Assembly (NCBI RefSeq): GCF_030689025.1
Contig: NZ_JAUYWA010000001.1
Location: 248,001-312,000 of the forward strand
Direction: 5' to 3'
From: Oceanobacter sp. 1_MG-2023
GTDB lineage: Bacteria; Pseudomonadota; Gammaproteobacteria; Pseudomonadales; Oceanobacteraceae
DNA length: 64,000 nucleotides
The translations under genes and the position numbers were made by a program. Every line of letters starts with the position of its first letter. Position 1 is the stretch's first letter. Under the pieces are notes generated by a model. That model saw only the letters and a program-made list of their open reading frames with translations. It was not told the origin of the DNA and did not search any database. Positions 38,196 to 45,989 of the stretch are shown here, in pieces.

Positions 38196-39113
38196 ATGTC
38201 CCGCATAGACACCCTGCAAACATTTGTTTCTGTTGTACGCGCACGCAACTTCACTTCTGCTGCTGATTCGCTAGGCGTTACGCCATCCGCGGTCAGCAAA
38301 CAAATCAGTGGTCTGGAAGAGCGTCTGGGAGTGAGATTGTTGAACCGCACGACCCGCTCGGTCAGTCCGACGGAAGCGGGGCAGATGTTTTACCAGCACT
38401 GTGAAAACATCCTCGAGTCCATTTCCGAAGCCGAAAAACTGGTCACCGATTTTGATGTGACGCCGCGCGGACGTTTGCGCATCACTGCCATGTCCAATTT
38501 TGGCCGCCGCGAACTTGCGCGGATGTTCAATGATTTTTCCGAAAAGTACCCGGATATCAGCTTCGACCTGCATATTTCGGATCGACCGCTGGACATCGTC
38601 AAGGAAGGCTACGATTTTGCGCTCCGCATTGGCACTCTGGAAGATTCCCGACTGATTGCCAAACCGGTAGCGCGCCAGAATATTGTGATTTGTGCCTCGC
38701 CTCAGTACCTCAAGACCTGGGGCACCCCAACATCACTGGAAGACCTCGACAAGCACCGTATTCTGATGGTCACCAACGCCGAGTTTGCCCGTATTAACTG
38801 GCTGCGCCAGTTTGAAAAAGATCACGGCTTCACCTTGTCCAGCGTCGAACGCAAGCTGTCTGTCAACGACATCGATATGGTCTATGAAGCCTGCCTGGCC
38901 GGTATGGGTATCACGGCCATCCCGACATATATTGCCGATCATCACTTGCAGAATGGCGAGCTTGTGCGCTTGTTCAGTAATGTTGAGATCCCGGTTCGTA
39001 CGATCAAGGTGGTATTCCCACAAAATCGCTACCTGGCCACCAAAAGCCGGGCGTTTCTCGACTTTATCAGCGAATATTTCGACGACCTTGGCATTAACAG
39101 CGACGACAGCTGA
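38196..39113 (+). CDS. LysR family transcriptional regulator
   Basis: The 305-residue protein has the N-terminal winged helix (DTLQTFVSVVRARNFTSAADSLGVTPSAVSKQISGLEERLG...) and a periplasmic-binding-like effector domain (about 90-300). LysR proteins usually regulate neighbouring genes in response to a small ligand. It resembles the group that ends with hydrophobic residues like AFLDFISEYF. Candidates for targets are the upstream DMT transporter or unlinked genes; the gene is not divergent from either neighbour, so the target is uncertain. Confidence 0.92.
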   Translation: MSRIDTLQTFVSVVRARNFTSAADSLGVTPSAVSKQISGLEERLGVRLLNRTTRSVSPTEAGQMFYQHCENILESISEAEKLVTDFDVTPRGRLRITAMSNFGRRELARMFNDFSEKYPDISFDLHISDRPLDIVKEGYDFALRIGTLEDSRLIAKPVARQNIVICASPQYLKTWGTPTSLEDLDKHRILMVTNAEFARINWLRQFEKDHGFTLSSVERKLSVNDIDMVYEACLAGMGITAIPTYIADHHLQNGELVRLFSNVEIPVRTIKVVFPQNRYLATKSRAFLDFISEYFDDLGINSDDS

Positions 39114-39178
39114 TACCACAAGACAAGGCTCCGGCTCCCCTCTGACAGCGCCTTGATCCTTCGTGGCTCAAGCGTTGC

Positions 39179-39616
39179 TCAGTCGGCACTTTTCCCCTGG
39201 CAACGCTGTCTGAATATCTCCGGCACCCGCGCCAGTTTACGTTCCGTATAATCAAAAAATACAATGCCGGTCTTGGCTTCCGCCACCAGTTTACCGCTGG
39301 ACTGGTTACTGACCCGGTAAATCACATCACAACCGTATTTGTTAAAATCCATCACCCCGACGGCAAAGGTCAATACTTCGCCAATAAAGGCTTCGGCCCG
39401 GAAACTAACCACCAGGTCGGCGACCATAATCCCCAGGCCATCAATATCCAGTTCCGAAAAGTCCAGAGAACGCAAATAACGCAGCCGCGCCTCGTGTAGC
39501 AGCGTCACCATCCGGTCATTGCCCAGATGGTTGCCATAGTTGATTTCTGAAATCCGGACATCAAGATCAACCGAAAAATCGATCGTCGATGGCAATGCAA
39601 GCGTGACTCTGGCCAT
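39179..39616 (-). CDS. Acyl-CoA thioesterase, 4HBT hot-dog family
   Basis: The 145-residue protein has the 4-hydroxybenzoyl-CoA thioesterase-like fold, with the segment DVRISEINYGNHLGNDRMVTLLHEARLRYL in which N-Y-G-N-H-L replaces the classical D-x-x-G-H-V/N motif. The product is probably a thioesterase or acyl-carrier protein hydrolase of unknown substrate. It is convergent with the LysR gene and divergent from prc. Confidence 0.82.
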   Translation of the reverse strand: MARVTLALPSTIDFSVDLDVRISEINYGNHLGNDRMVTLLHEARLRYLRSLDFSELDIDGLGIMVADLVVSFRAEAFIGEVLTFAVGVMDFNKYGCDVIYRVSNQSSGKLVAEAKTGIVFFDYTERKLARVPEIFRQRCQGKSAD

Positions 39617-39944
39617 ATTGGCTCCTGTATTTTGTCTATTAATGTCAGGATAAAACGTACTGCGTATAACATCATTGGCCGTGATTGGCCGTCGGAAGTT
39701 TATTCCCTCTGATTAAGCACCAGCAGCAAGGAATTATTTTTGTTCTTTGTTATCAAATATGGTCTCTGGCACCATTTATGCGCCAAACGGCCCGAAAGGC
39801 AGTCTATAATGGATAACTTGGCATCCATATCGGCCTGAATTATGGTGCCTTGGTATCACAGTAGCGGCCAAACGGCGGCGATCATCATCCCATGCCCCGT
39901 GGTTGTACAAATTTGACTCAACGAGTAGACGCCTGGCTGTAACT
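39617..39944. other. Divergent intergenic region thioesterase / prc
   Basis: Besides the promoters of the two divergent genes, nothing stands out. The prc reading frame stays open upstream to a TTG at 39903, but the signal peptide starts at the ATG at 39945. No RNA gene or repeat is apparent. Confidence 0.5.
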
Positions 39945-42071
39945 ATGTATTTGAGACTATCAAAAGCGCTTTCGTCATTACTGTTGCTAACAGTAATCTT
40001 CACTTCAACCGCAGCCCTGGCAGCCATCAAGGATATCCGTCCCGGCACGCCTTTTACACCGCTGGAACCGACTCGGGAACAGGCTGTCACGACCCAGCAG
40101 ATTCTCAATAACCTGCTGCGTGGCCATTATGAGCTCCAGCGTCTTGATGACCGCTTGTCGAGCAAGATTTTTGACCTGTACCTCGACGATCTCGACAGCA
40201 CCCGAAGTTACCTGTTGGCCAGTGATGTCCAGTCTTTCGAACGATATCGCAAACAGTTCGATGACGCCTTGATGCGTGGCGACCTGACCATTCCCTTTTT
40301 TATCTACAACCGCTTGCAACAACGGGTCAACGAACGCCTGACCTTTATGCTGGCAGAGCTGGAAGAGCGGGCCCCGGACTATACTTTCGACACCGACGAG
40401 CGCCTGAAAATCGATCGTGACAATACGCCGTGGGCTACCAACAATGTCGAACTGGACAACCTCTGGCGCAAACGTCTGAAGAATTCCATCCTGAGCCTGA
40501 CCATGAGTGGCAAGGATCATCAGGCTGCCATCGAGTTACTCCACAAGCGTTACCAGAACCAGCTCAACCGGATTCACCAGAGCAAGCCTGAAGACGCCTA
40601 TCAAACTGTCATGAATGCTGTCACACGGGCATTTGACCCTCACACCCAATACTTTTCCCCGCGTAATAGCGAAAACTTCAACATCAATATGAGCCTGTCA
40701 TTACAAGGCATTGGTGCGGTACTCCAAGGGGAAGACGAATACACCAAGGTGGTGCGCCTGGTACCTGCAGGCCCTGCCGACAAAGCCAAGAATCTCCATC
40801 CTGCCGACAAAATCGTTGGTGTTGGCCAAGACCCCAAAGGCGCCATCACCGATGTCATCGGCTGGCGGCTGGATGAAGTGGTTGATCTGATCCGGGGCCC
40901 CAAAGGCACCACGGTGCGCCTGGAAATCATTCCTTCCAACAGTGTTGGCAACGAAACCAAGATCATTTCCATTGTCCGCGACGAAGTGAAGCTGGAAGAG
41001 CAATCCGCACAAAAAGACTTGCTGACCATCAAGGGGGATGACAACAAGGAACATCGTATCGGGGTGATTGAGATTCCGACCTTCTACATCGATTTCCAGG
41101 GCCGGATGGAAAAACGCCCGGATTACAAAAGCACCACCCGCGACGTGGCACGCCTGATCAAGGAATTGCGCCAGGAAGGCATCGAAGGCCTGATCATCGA
41201 CTTGCGTAATAACGGTGGCGGCTCGCTGGAAGAATCCATCAGCCTGACCGGCCTGTTTATTCCTCAAGGCCCGGTTGTACAGGTGCGCAGTACTCGCGGT
41301 AATGTCGAAGTCTTGCCGGATGATGACCCAACCGTTCTGTATGACGGCCCACTGGTTGTACTCGTCAATCGCCTCAGCGCCTCAGCCTCGGAAATTTTTG
41401 CGGGTGCCATCCAGGATTATGGCCGTGGCGTAGTGGTTGGTGGACAAACCTTCGGCAAGGGCACAGTACAGTCATTACGTCCTTTGCGTCATGGCCAGCT
41501 AAAAATCACCCAGGCAAAATTCTACCGCGTCTCGGGGCAAAGTACCCAGCATCAGGGAGTGATTCCCGACGTGCTGTACCCGTCGTTATTTGATACCGAC
41601 AAAATTGGTGAAAGCGCCCTTGATGAAGCCCTGCCATGGGATGAAATCCGCCCGGCCAAATACGCTGCCGATTCCCAAATCCACAACAGCGTTGCCCTGT
41701 TGCGGAAAAAACACCAGCAACGTGCCAAGACCGATCCCGACTTTATTTTCCTGCGCGAACAAAAGCAGCTGATCGAGGAAATGCGCCAGCAGAACGATAT
41801 TTCCCTGAACGAAAAAATCCGTACTGCAGAGCGTAAAGCCAATGACCAGAAACGCCTGGACCTGGAAAACAAACGCCGCAAGGCCAAGGGGATGGAACTG
41901 CTGACCCAGCTGGAAGATGAGCCTGAGCCAGAGGAAATAGTAACCGTCGAGTCCGAAGAAGAAGCACCATCAGCCACACACGACCAGAAAGAAGATGATG
42001 CCCTGCTGACGGAATCCGGACATATTCTGCTCGACCTGACCCAGCTTCAGCAACAGCATGCCGCGCGTTAG
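39945..42071 (+). CDS. prc: Tail-specific periplasmic protease Prc
   Basis: The 708-residue C-terminal processing protease has a signal peptide (MYLRLSKALSSLLLLTVIF...ALA), an N-terminal helical domain, a PDZ domain (about 235-325, SLQGIGAVLQGEDEYTKVVRLVPAGPA), and the S41 protease core with the Ser in RLSASASEIFAGAIQDYGR and the Lys in GQTFGKGTVQSLRPL forming the Ser-Lys dyad. Prc trims penicillin-binding protein 3 and degrades the peptidoglycan hydrolase MepS with NlpI. The acidic C-terminal tail (after residue about 640) is typical. Confidence 0.95.
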   Translation: MYLRLSKALSSLLLLTVIFTSTAALAAIKDIRPGTPFTPLEPTREQAVTTQQILNNLLRGHYELQRLDDRLSSKIFDLYLDDLDSTRSYLLASDVQSFERYRKQFDDALMRGDLTIPFFIYNRLQQRVNERLTFMLAELEERAPDYTFDTDERLKIDRDNTPWATNNVELDNLWRKRLKNSILSLTMSGKDHQAAIELLHKRYQNQLNRIHQSKPEDAYQTVMNAVTRAFDPHTQYFSPRNSENFNINMSLSLQGIGAVLQGEDEYTKVVRLVPAGPADKAKNLHPADKIVGVGQDPKGAITDVIGWRLDEVVDLIRGPKGTTVRLEIIPSNSVGNETKIISIVRDEVKLEEQSAQKDLLTIKGDDNKEHRIGVIEIPTFYIDFQGRMEKRPDYKSTTRDVARLIKELRQEGIEGLIIDLRNNGGGSLEESISLTGLFIPQGPVVQVRSTRGNVEVLPDDDPTVLYDGPLVVLVNRLSASASEIFAGAIQDYGRGVVVGGQTFGKGTVQSLRPLRHGQLKITQAKFYRVSGQSTQHQGVIPDVLYPSLFDTDKIGESALDEALPWDEIRPAKYAADSQIHNSVALLRKKHQQRAKTDPDFIFLREQKQLIEEMRQQNDISLNEKIRTAERKANDQKRLDLENKRRKAKGMELLTQLEDEPEPEEIVTVESEEEAPSATHDQKEDDALLTESGHILLDLTQLQQQHAAR

Positions 42072-42080
42072 TAACTGACC

Positions 42081-42137
42081 ATGGCGACGACAACCCTCAA
42101 CAGCATCATGCTTTGCTGCTGGGGTTGTCATCGCCAT
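42081..42137. terminator. Long imperfect hairpin after prc
   Basis: ATGGCGACGACAACCC pairs with GGGTTGTCATCGCCAT, one mismatch, with an inner CAGCA/TGCTG helix. It begins 9 bases after the prc stop. It lacks a T-run, so it may be a processing or 3' stability element and not a classic terminator. Confidence 0.55.
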
Positions 42138-42289
42138 ACTCGTAAACCCCGTAACCACTTGCCTCTTTCCAGACACCCCGGACGGCCTCTCCAGACACCT
42201 CGTCCATCACTCAATCGCACCAGCAAATAACCATCCCCCCTAACCTTCAGTCTCTCTGTCAGTCCTGCTGATCGATTCCCGCCCACGGC

Positions 42290-42341
42290 AGGAAATTTTC
42301 CCGTTTCCTCCCATCAGTTTTCCTATATTCATCAGGAAATC
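42290..42341. promoter_or_regulatory. Candidate operator cluster upstream of exaA
   Basis: This region holds AGGAAATTTTCCCG at 42290-42303, near-identical to the inverted repeat at 8181-8194 in the TonB/ErbR gap. It also holds TTTCCT at 42304-42309 and a second pair TTTTCC...AGGAAATC (42318-42341). All lie 90-140 bases upstream of the exaA ATG. Binding by an ErbR- or PedR2-like regulator is inference. Confidence 0.42.
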
Positions 42342-42430
42342 CGCTGTATTCCGTTAACCCGGCAAACAGACAGAATAGTGTCCTCAGCCTTTGCTGATCA
42401 TCCATTTACAACAACAATCAGGATGCAGAC

Positions 42431-44302
42431 ATGAAACAGCGATCAATCTCCTTGCCCAACGGCTTTCGGCCCCTCAAGCGTTCGCTCATCCACTCCGCTC
42501 TGGTCACTGCGGCTATTCTGGCCACCCCTGCTGCGGTTGCCAGCAGCAACGTCAGCTGGGAAGACATCGCCAATGATGCCAACACCCCAAAAGACGTACT
42601 GGCTTATGGTATTGGCCCCAAAGCGCAGCGTTACAGCCCTCTGACAGACCTCAACAAAGACAACGTCCACAAGCTCACACCCGCCTGGTCGTTTTCTTTT
42701 GGTGATGAAAAACAGCGCGGCCAGGAAAGCCAGGCGCTGATGCACGATGGTACGATTTACGTTACCGGGTCGTATTCCCGTGTATTTGCCATTGATGCCC
42801 GTACCGGCAAAAAGAAGTGGAGCTACACCGCTCGACTGCCAGAAGGGATTCGTCCTTGCTGTGACGTCGTCAACCGTGGTGCTGCCATCTACGGCGACAA
42901 GATTTATTTCGGTACCCTGGATGCCCAGGTAGTTGCCTTAAACAAAGACACCGGCAAGCTGGCCTGGAAAAAACGTTTTGGTGACTACGAAGCAGGCTAC
43001 ACCATGACCGGCGCACCGACCTTTGTTAAAGACAAGAAAACCGGCAAGGTACTCTTGATTCATGGTTCCTCCGGTGACGAATTTGGTATCGTCGGCAAAC
43101 TGTTTGCCCGTGACCCGGACACCGGTGAAGAAATCTGGATGCGGCCCTTTGTCGAAGGTCATTATGGCCGTCTGAATGGCAAGAAAAGCACGCCGACCGG
43201 TGATGTCAAGGCACCATCCTGGCCGGACGATCCCAACTCCCCTACCGGTAAAGTGGAAGCCTGGAGTCATGGCGGTGGTGCACCGTGGCAAAGCGCCAGC
43301 TTTGATACCGAAACCAACACCATTATCGTTGGTGCCGGTAACCCGGCCCCCTGGAATGGCTGGGCACGTACCGGCAAAGATGGCAAACCAGAAAAATACG
43401 ACAGCCTGTATACCTCTGGCCAGGTTGGCGTAGACCCAACGACCGGTGAGGTGAAATGGTTCTATCAGCACACCCCTAACGATGCCTGGGATTTTTCCGG
43501 CAACAACGAGCTGGTGCTGTTCGAATACAAGGACAAAGGCAAAACCGTCAAGGCTACCGGTCACGCCGACCGTAACGGTTTTTTCTACGTGGTTAACCGG
43601 GAAAACGGCAAGTTCATTCGTGCTTTCCCTTTTGTTGACAACATCACCTGGGCCAAGGGAATCGACCCGAAAAGTGGTCGCCCGATTGAGGTCGAAGGCC
43701 AACGGCCTCCCAAACCCAAGGAAGGTGAAAATCGTGGTGAGAGCGTAGAAGTATCACCGCCGTTCCTCGGTGGCAAAAACTGGAACCCGATGGCTTACAG
43801 CCAGGACACCGGTTTGTTCTACGTTCCAGGCAACCACTGGAAAGAAGATTACTGGGCCGAACATCCAATCTACAAAAAAGGTTCGGCGTACCTCGGCATG
43901 GGTTTCCGCATCAAGCAGATGTATGACGACCATGTCGGTATTCTCCGCGCCATTGACCCCAAAAACGGCAAAATCGCCTGGGAACACAAGGAAAAATTAC
44001 CACTCTGGGCCGGAGTACTGGCCACCAAGGGCGGGCTGATTTTCACCGGCACCGGCGATGGTTACCTGAAGGCCTTTGATGCCGACACTGGCAAGGTGCT
44101 GTGGCAGTTCCAGACTGGCTCCGGAATCATTGCACCGCCGATTACCTGGGAAATGGACGGCGAGCAATACGTCGGCATCACCTCTGGTTATGGCGGTGCT
44201 GTACCACTCTGGGGTGGCGATATGGCGGTGCTGACCAAACCAGTACCACAAGGTGGGTCGTTCTGGGCCTTCAAGCTGCCATCATGGGCTGACAAGAAAT
44301 AA
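42431..44302 (+). CDS. exaA: PQQ-dependent alcohol dehydrogenase, calcium type (ExaA/PedE)
   Basis: This periplasmic quinoprotein oxidises ethanol and other primary alcohols and passes electrons to a cytochrome c. The 623-residue protein has a signal sequence ending at ASSNV (about 38), eight propeller W-motifs, the adjacent cysteines C143-C144 in RPCCDVVNRG, calcium ligands E217 (DEFG) and N304 (AGNPAPW), and catalytic D354 in DAWDFSGNNEL. Residue 356 is Ser, where lanthanide enzymes have Asp, so it is the calcium type. It follows P. aeruginosa ExaA closely almost throughout. No cytochrome c550 or aldehyde dehydrogenase gene is adjacent, unlike in Pseudomonas. The pentapeptide gene follows on the same strand. 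Confidence 0.96.
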   Translation: MKQRSISLPNGFRPLKRSLIHSALVTAAILATPAAVASSNVSWEDIANDANTPKDVLAYGIGPKAQRYSPLTDLNKDNVHKLTPAWSFSFGDEKQRGQESQALMHDGTIYVTGSYSRVFAIDARTGKKKWSYTARLPEGIRPCCDVVNRGAAIYGDKIYFGTLDAQVVALNKDTGKLAWKKRFGDYEAGYTMTGAPTFVKDKKTGKVLLIHGSSGDEFGIVGKLFARDPDTGEEIWMRPFVEGHYGRLNGKKSTPTGDVKAPSWPDDPNSPTGKVEAWSHGGGAPWQSASFDTETNTIIVGAGNPAPWNGWARTGKDGKPEKYDSLYTSGQVGVDPTTGEVKWFYQHTPNDAWDFSGNNELVLFEYKDKGKTVKATGHADRNGFFYVVNRENGKFIRAFPFVDNITWAKGIDPKSGRPIEVEGQRPPKPKEGENRGESVEVSPPFLGGKNWNPMAYSQDTGLFYVPGNHWKEDYWAEHPIYKKGSAYLGMGFRIKQMYDDHVGILRAIDPKNGKIAWEHKEKLPLWAGVLATKGGLIFTGTGDGYLKAFDADTGKVLWQFQTGSGIIAPPITWEMDGEQYVGITSGYGGAVPLWGGDMAVLTKPVPQGGSFWAFKLPSWADKK

Positions 44303-44311
44303 TACCCCTCA

Positions 44312-44333
44312 GGCTGCCATCCAATTGGCAGCC
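44312..44333 (+). terminator. Hairpin after exaA
   Basis: A perfect 8-bp stem GGCTGCCA/TGGCAGCC encloses a 6-base loop, 9 bases after the exaA stop. No T-run follows. It could stabilise the exaA message or attenuate transcription of the pentapeptide gene. Confidence 0.55.
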
Positions 44334-44417
44334 CTGGATGCCTGGGCTGCCATGCGCCCAGGACATCCTGTCAGCATTCAGCGCAACCCCATATCTGATG
44401 CCACCGAGGATTTTGTT

Positions 44418-45095
44418 ATGAAGCTTACTCTCAACCAACCGGCACTCTGGCTACTGGCCAGCAGCTTGTTGATCAATACCAGTGCCGCCGCCAACAGCAA
44501 CGACTTCAGCGATGAACTGGATTATCTGACCATCAACGGCTGTGTGATCAAACCGGAAACCCAGTGCCCCGGTGCTGATTTCTCCGGCCAGGATCTTTCC
44601 AATCAGGACCTCAGTCACGCCAACCTGAAAGGGGCCAACTTCAGTGGCGCACAGCTGAATCACACCCGCTTCAATGATACCAATCTGGAAAAAGCCAACT
44701 TCAGCGATGCCATGATGTTGCGCGCCGATTTGCGCCACGCCAATTTGCGTGGTGCCCGGTTAGTCAATGCCAACCTGACCGGAGCCAATCTCTACACCAC
44801 GTTTGCTCAGACGGCTGATTTTTCCGGTGCCAATATGACCGCCGCCAATATGGAATTTTCCCGTATCAGCAAGGCCCGGTTTGTCGGCACCACGATGACT
44901 GCTGTCAACCTGGAAATGAGTTGGGCAACCAAGATCAATCTGGAAGAGGCCGATCTTACCGGCGCCAATCTGCAGGAAGCCAAGCTGTCTGGCAGTAATA
45001 TGGTCAGAACCAACCTTAGCCAGACGCGCAAGCATTACGCCAATTTTCTTGATATCAATATGGAAGACTGTCAGGGCTGCCCACTTGATTGGTAA
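44418..45095 (+). CDS. Secreted pentapeptide-repeat protein
   Basis: The 225-residue protein has a signal peptide (MKLTLNQPALWLLASSLLIN...SAA) and about twenty pentapeptide repeats of the A(N/D)Lxx type between residues 55 and 205 (for example ANLKGANFSGA and ANLRGARLVNANLTGANL), which should form a right-handed quadrilateral beta-helix. A Cys pair (VIKPETQCPG and DCQGCP) flanks the repeats at both ends. Function is unknown; a comparable gene lies beside PQQ alcohol dehydrogenase genes in some pseudomonads (from memory). GAGGA precedes the ATG at 44418. It lies 115 bases after exaA. Confidence 0.87.
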   Translation: MKLTLNQPALWLLASSLLINTSAAANSNDFSDELDYLTINGCVIKPETQCPGADFSGQDLSNQDLSHANLKGANFSGAQLNHTRFNDTNLEKANFSDAMMLRADLRHANLRGARLVNANLTGANLYTTFAQTADFSGANMTAANMEFSRISKARFVGTTMTAVNLEMSWATKINLEEADLTGANLQEAKLSGSNMVRTNLSQTRKHYANFLDINMEDCQGCPLDW

Positions 45096-45102
45096 TACTA
45101 GC

Positions 45103-45750
45103 CTACGCCGGCAAGGATGCGGCAATACGGATAACGCCCAGTTCGATGGCCTTGTGCACCAGCTCGGCATCGGTACGAACCCCCAGCTTCGACTTGATAG
45201 CAGTCACGTAATTGGAAATCGTTTTGCTGCTCAGGCTCAGGCTGACGGCAACGTCTTGCACCCGCTTGCCAGCTGCCATCATTACCAGCACCTCAAATTC
45301 TCTGGGGGTCATCACATCATAGATGGAGGGGTTCAGATTGGTACCACGGAACACCAGGTTAATCGACAGTTCGTGCTCGACAAAGGGTCGTCCAAGCATG
45401 ACCGAGCGAGCGGCATCCACCAGCAACGAGGAACTGCTGCTTTTGCAGACATAACCCAACGCGCCAACACTGATGGCCTGACGCACCACTTCCGCTTCCC
45501 GGAACATGGAAAAAAACAGAATCCGCAGAGAGTCATCATGTTGCAGCAAGCGGCGACAAGTCTCGATACCGGAAATCCCCGGCAGACAATAATCAACAAC
45601 AACCAGATCAAAATGTTGTTTACGACACGCCTGACACGCAGCTTCACCACTGTCGACTTCGACAATCTCGGCCTGGCGAAAATGCTGGGAAAGCAGTGCA
45701 GCACATCCCTGACGCACAATGCCATGATCATCCACTACCAGGATGTTCAT
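45103..45750 (-). CDS. Orphan LuxR/NarL-type response regulator
   Basis: The 215-residue regulator has a receiver with D7-D8, phospho-acceptor D53 in LVVVDYCLPGISG and K102-like KSS, and a C-terminal LuxR HTH (MTPREFEVLVMMAAGKRVQDVAVSLSLSSKTISNYVTAI). It shares the receiver motifs RIL-FSM-EA-V-R-A--GALGY of the regulator at 3670-4329 and is a paralogue. No kinase gene is adjacent, so it may be served by the distant MoxY-like kinase. Its position between the calcium- and lanthanide-type dehydrogenases suggests control of one or both. The ATG at 45750 starts exactly at the receiver. Confidence 0.85.
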   Translation of the reverse strand: MNILVVDDHGIVRQGCAALLSQHFRQAEIVEVDSGEAACQACRKQHFDLVVVDYCLPGISGIETCRRLLQHDDSLRILFFSMFREAEVVRQAISVGALGYVCKSSSSSLLVDAARSVMLGRPFVEHELSINLVFRGTNLNPSIYDVMTPREFEVLVMMAAGKRVQDVAVSLSLSSKTISNYVTAIKSKLGVRTDAELVHKAIELGVIRIAASLPA

Positions 45751-45893
45751 CTGCCTACTCCTGATCAATTTAACAGACCTGTAGCTTAACGGCTGGCCTG
45801 ACCAGTAAAGTATTGAACCTGAGCAGCACTCGTACGGCTAAAAGCGATCGCGACTTAAGAAGGAGGAATTCATCATCATCGGGCACTATCCAT

Positions 45894-45928
45894 AAAAAAG
45901 ACCGCCACCTGGAGCAGGTAGCAGTCTT
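45894..45928 (-). terminator. Terminator after the lanthanide-type dehydrogenase
   Basis: On the minus strand AAGACTGCTACCTG pairs with CAGGTGGCGGTCTT (14 bp, with three G-U pairs and a 3-base loop) and is followed by six T residues. It lies about 60 bases after the stop of the dehydrogenase gene. Confidence 0.85.
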
Positions 45929-45989
45929 AAAAACCAGACCAATAGTCTGGCTATTGGCCGTTGATTTTATAACCGTCGTTCAGTCGTCT

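Larger units (their letters stand above)
42072..42430. other. Intergenic region upstream of exaA
   Basis: The first part contains the hairpin after prc; the second (42280-42345) contains several TTTCC/GGAAA elements listed as candidate operators. I cannot assign a -10/-35 pair with confidence, and no small gene is evident. Confidence 0.5.

Noticed and set aside
45859..45875. AAGGAGGAATTC, a strong ribosome-binding-like sequence
   Set aside because: No ATG or GTG start with an open frame follows at a suitable distance; it lies just outside the terminator of pedH.
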